The notes beneath the pieces are model-generated. The model was not told where the DNA came from. It made no database searches and saw nothing but the letters and a program-made list of their open reading frames with translations. From Oscillospiraceae bacterium UBA4632 (GTDB lineage Bacteria > Bacillota > Clostridia > Oscillospirales > Oscillospiraceae): a stretch of 20,430 nt of DNA. This document shows, piece by piece, positions 1-7,203 of this stretch. Position 1 is the stretch's first letter, and every line of letters starts with the position of its first letter. The translations under genes and the position numbers were made by a program. The stretch covers positions 1-20,430 of the forward strand of contig DHMW01000041.1 of assembly GCA_002405995.1 (NCBI GenBank), in the 5' to 3' direction.

Positions 1-695
1 GGGTGATACACCACCGTCGGCACGCCCATGCCAGGCATCATGTAACGGCGGCGATAGCGGTTGTAGCGCAGCCTGTCGAGCCAGACCCAGACCGCAAAGA
101 GCACGACCAGCACCAGAAGGAACTGCACTGCCGTGCCGCCGTCAGCCTTTGCCGTCTCCGCCTTCCGGTACCGCCCGCTCAGCTCCACATGGAGCTGGGC
201 GCAAAGCTCCTGCACCGCCTCGTCATAGTCGCCCTTCCGCACGCCCTCTGCCATGCAGGAATCCACAAAGCTGTAGGACAGCCCATCCAGCAGCTCGTAA
301 AAATCGCCGCTGGCGACCACATAGTAGTCCTGCTGCTGTTTGGCGATGACCAGAATGGCGTCGTTCGTGCCAAGCTCCATCGTCCCCGCGAGGTCATACG
401 CCGTATTCTCGAGGTCATCCGAGGACTGCACCGTCACGACAGCCATGATGCTGCCGAACAGCTTATCCCAGTTTGCGTTGTAAAGGCTGACAGCCTCCTC
501 GGTCTTATCCGAGAGCAGGTCCGCGTCGTCGCGCACATACTGCTCAAACGCCGCCGTGGAGAGCGTGGTATCGAGCTTTTCGCTGCCCGCCTGAGCGGTG
601 ATGGCAGGCGCCTTGTGCAGTCCCCACGCGCAGGAAGCGGCGATCGCCAGGATCAGCACTGCGACGGCAACACCGCGCTTTTGAAAAAATTTCAT
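1..695 (-). CDS. TPM-domain membrane protein (partial, C-terminus cut by window start)
   Basis: This reading frame is open from an ATG at 695 to the window edge, giving about 231 codons. The N-terminus has a hydrophobic signal/anchor segment (about residues 7-24). A domain of about 130 residues follows (about 45-175) with features of the TPM_phosphatase family, including the stretches YVRDDADLLS, NDAILVIAKQ and YYVVASGDFYELL. A second membrane helix lies at about 191-206 and is followed by an Arg/Tyr-rich tail. TPM proteins are extracytoplasmic or membrane anchored, and members include the photosystem II repair factor Psb32/TLP18.3; the molecular role here is unknown. The ribosome-binding site AGGAGA sits about 6 nt before the ATG, and the TelA gene ends 23 nt upstream, so this is the fourth gene of that operon. 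The C-terminal end, often a Gly/Ser-rich tail in this family, is outside the window. The family call is good; the function is inferred only. Confidence 0.82.
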   Translation of the reverse strand, partial: MKFFQKRGVAVAVLILAIAASCAWGLHKAPAITAQAGSEKLDTTLSTAAFEQYVRDDADLLSDKTEEAVSLYNANWDKLFGSIMAVVTVQSSDDLENTAYDLAGTMELGTNDAILVIAKQQQDYYVVASGDFYELLDGLSYSFVDSCMAEGVRKGDYDEAVQELCAQLHVELSGRYRKAETAKADGGTAVQFLLVLVVLFAVWVWLDRLRYNRYRRRYMMPGMGVPTVVYH

Positions 696-718
696 ATCGT
701 TCTCCTATCCGGAGCGTC

Positions 719-1876
719 TCAGCTTCTCAGCTCCATGAGCTTCTGCTTCAGCTCGCCCTCGATGCGGCCGAGCTCGACCTCCGCCTCCTTGCGCTTCTGC
801 GCGCCCTCGCGCTGGATGTTGAGCACCTCGTCGAGCGTGGAAACCAGCTGTTCGTTCGTGTGCTGCAGTGTTTCGATATCGATCACGCTGCGTTCGGCCT
901 CCTTCGCCGTAGCGATGGTGCCCATCTTGAGCATATCGGCATTCTTTTTGAGCAGCTCGTTCGTCGTCTCCGTCACGGCGCTCTGCGCCGCCGTCGCCTG
1001 GCGGCTGTGCTCAAGGCCGAGCGCCAGCACCATCTGGCTCTTCCACAGCGGGATGGTATTGACGAGCGAGGACTGGATCTTCTCCACCATCAGCGTGTCG
1101 TTGTTCTGCAGCAGGCGCGTCTGCGGGCCCATCTGCAGCGACACCATGCGCGTGAGCTCCAGGTCGTGCAGCTTCTTTTCAAAGCGGTCGCACAGCTGGG
1201 CATAGTCGTTGTATTTCTGCGCATCCTCGGCAAGGCCGCTCGCCTCCGCCTTTTTGCGCAGCTCCTCCAGCTCGCCGGAGCGGACCTCAGCAAGGCGTTT
1301 CTTGCCCGCGATGATGTACATCGTCAGCTCCTTGTAATACTTGAGGTTCAGCTCATACATCTGGTCGAGCATTGCAATGTCCTTCATCAGCGTGACCTGA
1401 TGCTTTTCCAGCTCGCTCACGATGCGGTTGACGCTCGACTCCGCCTTGCCGTACTGCGCGCGCATCAGCTCGAGCTTGTCCTTCTGCTTGCGGAAAAGGC
1501 CCGCAAAGCCCTTCTTCTCCTCCTGTCCGAAGCCCTTGACCTCAACGACAAGATTGGAAAGCGTTTCGCCCACCTCGCCGAGATCCTTGTTGCGCACCGA
1601 CGCGAGCGCATTCTCCGAAAACGAGGCGACGCTCTTCTGCGCCGCCGCGCCGTAGCTGAGGACGAGGTTGGTGTCGGTGATGTCGATCTTCTTTGCAAAT
1701 TCGTCCACCGCCTTCTTCTCCTGCTCGGTCAGCATGCTTTCGTCCACCTTGACAGGCTCCACTTCCTTCTTCTCTTCCTTCGCTTCGGGCGCCTCCGGGG
1801 TCAGCGTAAGCTCGGGAACGGCCTCCTGCGCCGCCGTGGGGTTCAGGGTCAGCTCGGGCATCATGTTGTCGCTCAT
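719..1876 (-). CDS. TelA/YaaN-type toxic anion resistance family protein
   Basis: The 385-residue product matches the TelA family, which includes B. subtilis YaaN. An acidic, Pro/Glu-rich N-terminal tail of about 50 residues leads into a long, almost entirely helical and coiled-coil body. The later part contains typical family stretches such as MVSLQMGPQTRLLQ, IQSSLVNTIPLWKSQMVLA and the C-terminal run ending in ELKQKLMELRS. There is no signal peptide or membrane helix, so it should be cytoplasmic, possibly at the membrane through partners. The family was named for tellurite resistance, but in Firmicutes it is more generally linked to envelope stress and drug or bacteriocin tolerance; its biochemistry is unsettled. 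The start at 1876 is supported by GGAGG 9 nt upstream. The upstream small gene stops 1 nt before, so the two are probably translationally coupled. Lying downstream of an XpaC homologue repeats the B. subtilis xpaC-yaaN pair. Confidence 0.9.
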   Translation of the reverse strand: MSDNMMPELTLNPTAAQEAVPELTLTPEAPEAKEEKKEVEPVKVDESMLTEQEKKAVDEFAKKIDITDTNLVLSYGAAAQKSVASFSENALASVRNKDLGEVGETLSNLVVEVKGFGQEEKKGFAGLFRKQKDKLELMRAQYGKAESSVNRIVSELEKHQVTLMKDIAMLDQMYELNLKYYKELTMYIIAGKKRLAEVRSGELEELRKKAEASGLAEDAQKYNDYAQLCDRFEKKLHDLELTRMVSLQMGPQTRLLQNNDTLMVEKIQSSLVNTIPLWKSQMVLALGLEHSRQATAAQSAVTETTNELLKKNADMLKMGTIATAKEAERSVIDIETLQHTNEQLVSTLDEVLNIQREGAQKRKEAEVELGRIEGELKQKLMELRS

Positions 1877-1877
1877 A

Positions 1878-2147
1878 TCATTTTTCCTCCGTATTTTGTT
1901 TGCTCTGCTCTTCTTTTTCGCGCCTGCGGATACGCCGGATGCGCCGCAGGCACATCAGCGCCGCCAGCGCCCAGATAAACGTGGAATAAAACAGCCGGTC
2001 CTTCTGCAGGTGCAGCCCGCCGACGGCGCTGAACACCGCCATCGCGGCAAAAATGCCGCAGAAGACCGGATCGAGCCACACGCCCTTGAGCCGCTTCATG
2101 ATCCATGCATTCACTCTGGCGTTGAACGCCATCACCTTTTTCCTCAT
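1878..2147 (-). CDS. Small membrane protein of the XpaC-TelA operon (hypothetical)
   Basis: This is an 89-residue protein of no family I recognise. It is basic at the N-terminus (MRKKVMAFNARVNAWIMKRL), has two hydrophobic segments (about residues 29-45 and 54-69), and ends in a very basic and charged tail (RRIRRIRRREKEEQ). It is therefore probably a two-helix membrane protein with both ends in the cytoplasm. I chose the ATG at 2147 rather than the in-frame upstream start at 2222. The 2147 start has GAGGGTGA about 5 nt before it and lies 10 nt after the XpaC stop, whereas the longer version would overlap the XpaC gene heavily. The stop lies 1 nt before the TelA start. Position and spacing say it belongs to the same translational unit; its function is unknown. 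Confidence 0.72.
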   Translation of the reverse strand: MRKKVMAFNARVNAWIMKRLKGVWLDPVFCGIFAAMAVFSAVGGLHLQKDRLFYSTFIWALAALMCLRRIRRIRRREKEEQSKQNTEEK

Positions 2148-2157
2148 CGCGTCACCC

Positions 2158-2856
2158 TCACAGCTCCAGCCTGATATCGTCCTGCGCGGCGCTCGCCGTG
2201 CCGCCCCCGGCGTGCAGTTCATCCTCGCCGCTCAGCCCCTCGCGCTTCATCATGTTCTCCAGCACCGTGATATCGGTGGAGATATCCATCGCCTCGCTGC
2301 CAAAGAGCATGTCGAGCTGCTTTTCAAAGGCCGTTACGACGGTCCCCATCATGCTCTCCACGCGCTGCATGGTCGCGTCGATATTCTCGCCGCTCACGCC
2401 CTGCGCGCCCATGCGGTCATAGGCGTTGAGGAGCTTGAGCGTGGTGGGCAGATAGTAGTCCATGAACTTGCGGATCTGCGGCAGCTTCGACGGGTCTGCC
2501 TTCACCTGCGCAAAGATCTTCGCGCTCAGGTCCTCCAGCCGGTCGATGTCGGCGGATATCTTCGCATCCTTGATGGACTCGTTGAGCCGCTTCATCTCGG
2601 CGATGGCAAGATCGCCGTCCCGGATCATCTTGTCGAGTTCGGGATTGCCGGTGCTCTCCTCCTTCTTCGGCGGGTCGGGCACAACCTCCTCGACCGTGCC
2701 GCACACCGCGTTCATTACCGCGAACACGACGGCGGACGCCGCCGCCGCAATGAGGAAGTGCGGCGCGCGGTAAAGCGGAAAGAGCAGCGCGTAGACGATC
2801 CATGTTCCCGCCGCCGCGTAATAGGGAACGGTGGATCTGCGTTTGACAGTTGCCAA
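2158..2856 (-). CDS. xpaC: XpaC-like protein (5-bromo-4-chloroindolyl phosphate hydrolysis family)
   Basis: The 232-residue product has two adjacent N-terminal membrane helices (about 12-28 and 34-51) and then a helical cytoplasmic domain. That domain carries the hallmark of the XpaC/Halogen_Hydrol family, a FMDYYLPTTLKLLNAY stretch in the middle, followed by a helix with MVVTAFEKQLD-like character. The family name comes from an early X-phosphate hydrolysis phenotype in Bacillus. No catalytic motif is visible, and the family is better regarded as a membrane partner of TelA. The start codon is TTG at 2856, supported by AGGAGG 8 nt upstream and by a good promoter ending about 40 nt upstream. 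It is the first gene of the operon that continues with a small membrane protein, TelA and a TPM protein. The B. subtilis xpaC-yaaN neighbourhood supports the call. Confidence 0.85.
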   Translation of the reverse strand: MATVKRRSTVPYYAAAGTWIVYALLFPLYRAPHFLIAAAASAVVFAVMNAVCGTVEEVVPDPPKKEESTGNPELDKMIRDGDLAIAEMKRLNESIKDAKISADIDRLEDLSAKIFAQVKADPSKLPQIRKFMDYYLPTTLKLLNAYDRMGAQGVSGENIDATMQRVESMMGTVVTAFEKQLDMLFGSEAMDISTDITVLENMMKREGLSGEDELHAGGGTASAAQDDIRLEL

Positions 2857-2895
2857 AGCGATCGCCTCCTGAATTCACATAAAATATCATTTTGT

Positions 2896-2924
2896 ATCAT
2901 ATCACATCACGCCAGCGCGGTCAA
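2896..2924 (-). promoter_or_regulatory. Sigma-A-type promoter of the XpaC-TelA-TPM operon
   Basis: Reading the minus strand, TTGACC (2924-2919) and TATGAT (2901-2896) are separated by exactly 17 nt. This is a 5/6 match at each hexamer to the housekeeping consensus. The predicted start of transcription is near 2889, about 33 nt before the TTG start codon of the XpaC-like gene. No operator or leader structure is obvious in the short untranslated region. Confidence 0.75.
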
Positions 2925-2971
2925 GCAAAGCAAGCGCCTGACGCATTGCAATATCGCACCTTTCACAAGGG

Positions 2972-3002
2972 AAGGCGGCGTCCGGGTCCGGGACGCCGCC
3001 TT
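2972..3002 (-). terminator. Hairpin terminator after the ABC permease gene
   Basis: A perfect 12-bp inverted repeat (arms 2972-2983 and 2991-3002, 7-nt loop) lies about 20 nt beyond the permease stop codon. On the minus strand it is followed by TTCCCTTGTG, a weak U-tract. On the plus strand four T residues follow. The location fits termination of the minus-strand ABC operon; the strength is uncertain. The rest of 2857-3022 holds the promoter of the next operon and no gene. Confidence 0.6.
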
Positions 3003-3022
3003 TTGCGGAATACTGCGTTTTC

Positions 3023-4414
3023 TTATTCGTTTCGGATGGCTTCGAGCGCCGAGATCTTGACCGCCTTGTTCGCGGGCTGATAGCCGGACACAAGTCCCAC
3101 CAGCACCGAGAACACCAGCGCGAAGAGGATCAGCTCCGGCTTGATGACGGAGATGCGCGTCACGTTCTCGCCGCCAAGCAGCGCCTGCTTGATCAGCTCC
3201 CATGTGACGCCGCCGCCCAGCGCGCCGAAGGAGTAGAGGTTTATCCCGACAGAAACGATGAAGCTGAAGATCAGCCCCAGCACGCCGCCGAGCAGGCCGA
3301 TGCAGCCCGCCTCCATCAGGAACATCGCGCGGATATCGCGCACGTAGCACCCCAGCGATTTCATGATGCCGATCTCCTTCGTGCGCTCGGAGATGGACAT
3401 GATCATCGTGTTCGTGATGCCGATGGCGGCGACCAGCAGCGAGATCGCGCCAAGCCCGCCGAGCATCAGCTCCATCTGGCGCGCCTGCTTGTTCAGCTCA
3501 TCGCGGATGCTCTGCATGGAATAGGTGCTGTAGCCAAGGTCCTTGATCGCCTGCTCCACATCCGCCACGGCGTCGATGCTCTCCGCCTTGACGTTGATGC
3601 TCGAATACTCGAACTTCGTGTCGGTCTTGCCCGTCAGGTCCTTGATGAGCGCTTTGAGCGCGCCGATGTCCATCATCACGCCCTCGCTCGTTTCCCAGCC
3701 CTTGCCCTGATCCTCCTTGAGCACGCCGACGACCTTGAGCGGGACCTCATAGGGCGTCGGCTCCGCGCCGCTGTCGTCATAGTCATAGGATGTGAGCAGC
3801 ATGGTCACGTCCGTCTTGAGCGGGTCAAAAAAGGCGTCCGGAATATTTTCCGTATCCATATTGCCGTTCTCGTCCCAGACGTAGCGGCTCACATAGTTGC
3901 GCCCGTCCGGCATCAGGGAATCCATGAAGTTGTAGGCAAAGTACTGCCCCACGACGACCTCGTCGCTGCCCGCCGCGGGATACGCGCCGTTTACGATCTC
4001 AAAGCCCATATCCTCGAGCGCGCCGGCGTCGATGCCGACCAGCGTACCCCAGTCCGCAGTGTAGCGGCCGTTGATGCCTGCCTTGAAGGAAACGCTGTAC
4101 CCGTCCAGGCTCGCCTTGGGCATGACGGCCTTTACGCCCGCGATCTCGTGGAAGCTCTCCACCGCCTTGTCATCGAGCTTGGCCTCGCTCTGTGTGCCGG
4201 TGTCGTAGTTGTAGCCGCGGTAGACCTCGATGATGGACAGGTCGCCCATGCTCTTGAGCATCTGGTCATAGGACTCCTGCGTGCCCGCGCCGATGGAGAC
4301 CATCACGATGATGGACGTGCAGCCGATAAAAACGCCCAGCACCGTCAGGATCGTGCGCCCCTTGCGCCGCGACAGGCTGTCGAAGCACATTTTCAGGATG
4401 TCAGCGAATCTCAT
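3023..4414 (-). CDS. ABC transporter permease, MacB/FtsX type
   Basis: The 463-residue product has the MacB-type layout. One N-terminal helix (about 21-42, after a basic SRRKGR segment) is followed by a large extracytoplasmic MacB_PCD-like domain of about 280 residues, and then three C-terminal helices of the FtsX domain. The cytoplasmic loop after the second helix carries the family signature SERTKEIGIMKSLGC, and the end reads GYQPANKAVKISALEAIRNE, typical for this family. Such permeases work as dimers with a LolD/MacB-like ATPase and use mechanotransmission to drive extracytoplasmic events or export. The ATG overlaps the stop of the CARDB-like gene in an ATGA arrangement, so translation is coupled. 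With the ATPase two genes upstream, it forms a complete ABC unit. The substrate cannot be told from sequence. Confidence 0.93.
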   Translation of the reverse strand: MRFADILKMCFDSLSRRKGRTILTVLGVFIGCTSIIVMVSIGAGTQESYDQMLKSMGDLSIIEVYRGYNYDTGTQSEAKLDDKAVESFHEIAGVKAVMPKASLDGYSVSFKAGINGRYTADWGTLVGIDAGALEDMGFEIVNGAYPAAGSDEVVVGQYFAYNFMDSLMPDGRNYVSRYVWDENGNMDTENIPDAFFDPLKTDVTMLLTSYDYDDSGAEPTPYEVPLKVVGVLKEDQGKGWETSEGVMMDIGALKALIKDLTGKTDTKFEYSSINVKAESIDAVADVEQAIKDLGYSTYSMQSIRDELNKQARQMELMLGGLGAISLLVAAIGITNTMIMSISERTKEIGIMKSLGCYVRDIRAMFLMEAGCIGLLGGVLGLIFSFIVSVGINLYSFGALGGGVTWELIKQALLGGENVTRISVIKPELILFALVFSVLVGLVSGYQPANKAVKISALEAIRNE

Positions 4415-6219
4415 TTTTTCTGCTCCCCGGCGCCCGCGCCGGCGCTCTCCTGATACTCAGCCTTTGCTTCCGCCGCTTCCTTCTTCTCCTCAGCCGTCTC
4501 TTCCTCGTCCCACTTGTCCCACAGCGCCTGCTCTGCCTTTTGCTTGGCCTTCTTCCTGCGCGCGCGCAGCACGATCAGCAGGATGATGAGCACGACGGCC
4601 GCCGCGATGATGACGTATTTCCACGGGAAGGTGCTTTCCGGCTCCACCGGGTCGATGGGCTGGTCTGGGTCAATGGGGTCGATGGGCTCGTAGGCCATGG
4701 CCTGCACGCTCGCCTCAAACACGCGCTCTTTCGTGTTGCCGTTGGAATCCTCGTATGTAATGGTGATCTTGACCTGATTGTCGCCCTCGTTGAGCGGGGT
4801 CACGGCAAAGGCAATGGTGCCGTTCTTGCCGCCCTCGATATTGCCGATGCGCTGGTAGGCATTATAGGTGTCCACGTCGCCGGAGATCGTCGCCTCCACA
4901 TTGCTGACGGCGCTCTTGCCCTTGTTGACATAGTCGATGGTCAGGCTCGTCTCCTCGCCGACATAGCCGGTGTAGGAGGTCGTCGGCTCGCTCAGCTCAA
5001 AGCGGTCGGGCTGATAGAGCGGCACGCTGAGCATCAGGGACGCAGAGCTGGACTGGCGGGTCTTCTGATCGACATACTCGTACTTGACATCGATGGTAAC
5101 GGCCTGCGCGCTGGAGCTGATGATCTGCGCCGCCTTCACCGGCACGGTGACGCTCTTGCTGCCGCCGGCGGCAACGGAATCAAAATAGAACGTGTTTGTC
5201 GAGCCGTTGAGCATCAGGTCGGTCCCGCCGGAAACGGTGACCATCACGTTCTCGATGGCGATCTTCTTGCTGGTGTTGGTAAAGGTGAAGCTCAGGTTCG
5301 CGCTCGAGCCGGCCGCGATAGACGAGCCGCCGTAGCTGTACTTTGAGAGAATGACGATGGGCGTGGGGCTTGCCACGGTGCCGTCATCCTTGCCGTCGTC
5401 GCTGACGGCGGCGGGCACGTTCACGCTGCCGTCCACGCTGTCGTTTACCACGCTCGTGCCGTTGTCATAGTAAAAATCGACCCGCACCGTGAGCGACTGG
5501 CTGGGGTTGGTGATCTTGTCCGCCGCCTTGACCGTGACCATCATCACGCCGCTCTGGCCGGGGCGGATATCGTCGAGCATGGTGGCGCTCTGCGCGTCGA
5601 GCAGCTGCAGGGAATCCGACGGCGTGACCGTGACCATCGGGGAACGCATGATCGTTGTGCCCGCGTTCTGGATGTAGAGCATGACGGCGCGGGTCTCGCC
5701 TGCGGAGATGCTGCCCATCGCCGCATCGGAGCTGAAGATGGCGCGCGGCTTGGGGATAGTGACCGTTTCCGGCTTCTCCGGCGTCGGCGCGGTATATTCC
5801 ACGCACTCGATCACAGAAATATCAAACGGCGCCGTTGTGCCGTCGGTATAATAGACGGTAAAGCGCAGCGTGTTCCCCTTGCCGCTGTATGTCAGGTTAT
5901 AAATGGTAAAGGTCGTGTTGTATGGGTCATCGTTGTTGATCTCCCCCACCGTGCCGCCTACGCGGAAATCATCCACCCCGCGCACGACCCGATTGATCGT
6001 TGCCGTGCCGCTCAGTCTCGCAAGGCTGACTGTCACGTTGGCGGTCTGGTTGATCTCGATGGAATACAGGTCCGAGCGGTAGCCCGTGAGCTGATAGACT
6101 GTCTTTGTGTCGTTTTCCACCGTCTCGTCCGCCTTTGCCGTGTTCGCACCGGGCAGCGCCGCCGCGCACAGCAGCAGCGCAAGGCAGAGGGAAAGCAGGG
6201 ATCTTGTGAAGCGTTTCAT
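4411..6219 (-). CDS. Membrane-anchored CARDB-like repeat protein of the ABC operon
   Basis: The 602-residue product begins with a clear signal peptide (about 1-31). About 500 residues of beta-rich, Ser/Thr/Val-rich extracytoplasmic sequence follow, and appear to contain several Ig-like CARDB/COG1361 (S-layer-related) modules; the phrases SITIAGS-like, NTSKKIAIENVMVTV and VNKGKSAVSNVEATI recur in similar form. A Pro/Asp-rich hinge (EPIDPIDPDQPIDPVEP) leads to a single membrane helix at about 533-551. A basic stop-transfer stretch (RARRKKAKQK) and a Glu/Ala/Lys-rich cytoplasmic tail follow. The ATG at 6219 has GGAGG 8 nt upstream and starts 14 nt after the ATPase gene; its stop overlaps the permease start. 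It occupies the position that MacA-like adaptor proteins hold in other MacB systems, but it is not an HlyD/MacA homologue by eye. A role as a substrate-recognition or scaffold subunit is inference. Confidence 0.85.
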   Translation of the reverse strand: MKRFTRSLLSLCLALLLCAAALPGANTAKADETVENDTKTVYQLTGYRSDLYSIEINQTANVTVSLARLSGTATINRVVRGVDDFRVGGTVGEINNDDPYNTTFTIYNLTYSGKGNTLRFTVYYTDGTTAPFDISVIECVEYTAPTPEKPETVTIPKPRAIFSSDAAMGSISAGETRAVMLYIQNAGTTIMRSPMVTVTPSDSLQLLDAQSATMLDDIRPGQSGVMMVTVKAADKITNPSQSLTVRVDFYYDNGTSVVNDSVDGSVNVPAAVSDDGKDDGTVASPTPIVILSKYSYGGSSIAAGSSANLSFTFTNTSKKIAIENVMVTVSGGTDLMLNGSTNTFYFDSVAAGGSKSVTVPVKAAQIISSSAQAVTIDVKYEYVDQKTRQSSSASLMLSVPLYQPDRFELSEPTTSYTGYVGEETSLTIDYVNKGKSAVSNVEATISGDVDTYNAYQRIGNIEGGKNGTIAFAVTPLNEGDNQVKITITYEDSNGNTKERVFEASVQAMAYEPIDPIDPDQPIDPVEPESTFPWKYVIIAAAVVLIILLIVLRARRKKAKQKAEQALWDKWDEEETAEEKKEAAEAKAEYQESAGAGAGEQKK

Positions 6220-6233
6220 AGTGATTTCCTCCG

Positions 6234-6971
6234 TTATTCGATGTACGAGGCGGCGTCGATCTCCGCCTTGACCTGATTCTTCACGTCGCTGACGATATTG
6301 CCGTCGATCAGCGTTACGATACGGTCGGCATACTCGGTCATCTCCGGATCGTGGGAGACGAGCACGATGGTCTGATGGAAGCGGTGGGCAAAGCCGCGGA
6401 TCATGTGCATGACCTCTTTTGTGGTTTTGGAGTCGAGGTTGCCGGTCGGCTCGTCGGCAAACACCACCTCCGGCCGCGTGATGAACGCGCGCGCGATGCC
6501 CACGCGCTGCTGCTGGCCGCCGGACATCTGGTTGGGAAAGTGGTCCATGCGATCCTTGAGCCCCACGCGGCAGAGCATCTTCTTTGCCTCGATCAGCCGC
6601 GTCTCCGCGTCCACGCCGCGGAACATCAGCGGCATGGCGACATTCTCGGCCGCCGTCAGCTCCGGCAGCAGGTTGTAGGACTGGAAGACGAAGCCGATGT
6701 GCTTCTGCCGGAACGCGGCGAGTTGATTCTCATTGAGCAGTGAGACGGGCACGCCGCCGATGCGCACCACGCCGCGCGTGGGCTTTTCCAGTCCCGCCAG
6801 CTGGTTGAGCAGCGTCGATTTGCCGCTACCGGACGTACCGAAGATGCAGCACACCTCGCCCCGCGGGATATCCAGATTGATGTTGTGCAGGGCGACCACA
6901 TGCTCCTGCCCCATCATATAGATCTTGCGCAGCTTACGCACCTGTATGATGGGCGTCTGGTTGGTTTCCAT
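6234..6971 (-). CDS. ABC transporter ATP-binding protein, LolD/MacB type
   Basis: The 245-residue product carries the full set of ABC ATPase motifs. Walker A is GTSGSGKS (about 45-52), the Q-loop is FVFQS (Gln97), the signature is MSGGQQQR (149-156), Walker B is VVFADE (169-174) with the following PTGNLD D-loop, and the switch histidine is in VSHD (His207). The PTGNLD form and the length are characteristic of the MacB/LolD/FtsE branch. I chose the ATG at 6971 rather than an in-frame start 54 nt upstream. The 6971 start has AGGAG 8 nt before it, and family members begin with a short lead into IIQVRKLRKIY. It is the first gene of the operon and supplies ATP hydrolysis for the MacB/FtsX permease encoded two genes downstream. 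Confidence 0.94.
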   Translation of the reverse strand: METNQTPIIQVRKLRKIYMMGQEHVVALHNINLDIPRGEVCCIFGTSGSGKSTLLNQLAGLEKPTRGVVRIGGVPVSLLNENQLAAFRQKHIGFVFQSYNLLPELTAAENVAMPLMFRGVDAETRLIEAKKMLCRVGLKDRMDHFPNQMSGGQQQRVGIARAFITRPEVVFADEPTGNLDSKTTKEVMHMIRGFAHRFHQTIVLVSHDPEMTEYADRIVTLIDGNIVSDVKNQVKAEIDAASYIE

Positions 6972-7001
6972 CGCAGTTTCTCCTTCTTTTACTCTTGCCC
7001 C

Positions 7002-7030
7002 AGTATAAACCATACCTATGAACAAGTCGT
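7002..7030 (-). promoter_or_regulatory. Promoter of the ABC operon, weak -35 element
   Basis: On the minus strand a good -10 element TATACT (7007-7002) lies about 31 nt before the ATPase start codon. At the correct 17-nt spacing only ACGACT (7030-7025) is present, a 3/6 match to the -35 consensus. The strong -10 with poor -35 suggests an activator-dependent promoter, in line with the phased repeats that run into the -35 position. Confidence 0.55.
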
Positions 7031-7088
7031 TACAAACAGCAACGATTTGGAAACAATTTGGTTACAAAATGTTTAAGACTTCTTTAAG
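7019..7088 (-). repeat. Seven helically phased hexamer repeats upstream of the ABC operon
   Basis: Reading the minus strand, related hexamers begin at 7088, 7077, 7066, 7055, 7044, 7034 and 7024: CTTAAA, CTTAAA, TGTAAC, TGTTTC, CGTTGC, TGTAAC, TGTTCA. The spacing is 11, 11, 11, 11, 10 and 10 nt, so all lie on one face of the helix. The last two overlap the weak -35 region. Such direct repeats at about 11-bp spacing are how OmpR/PhoB/PhoP-type response regulators bind. Assignment to a particular regulator is not possible from sequence. Confidence 0.5.
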
Positions 7089-7143
7089 TTTCTCCCCGTC
7101 CAAACTTTAGACGGAAAAAAGCAAAAAAAGTTGCGTCCTGACG

Positions 7144-7177
7144 AAAAAAAGCAGCGGACTTTTTTATCCGCTGCTTT
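7144..7177 (-). terminator. Intrinsic terminator of the lone lipoprotein gene
   Basis: An 11-bp perfect stem (7177-7167 with 7158-7148, 8-nt loop) is followed on the minus strand by a run of seven T residues at 7150-7144. It lies 26 nt after the stop codon at 7204. This is a textbook terminator. Together with the promoter array to its left it fills the gap 6972-7203, which holds no gene. Confidence 0.9.
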
Positions 7178-7203
7178 CCGCCCGGCAAACGCTTCTTACA
7201 CGC

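Noticed and set aside
860..1978. Long open frame on the plus strand opposite the TelA gene
   Set aside because: It is a GC-skewed antisense frame with low-complexity Leu/Arg/His composition, no ribosome-binding site and no family match; the minus-strand TelA gene explains the region.
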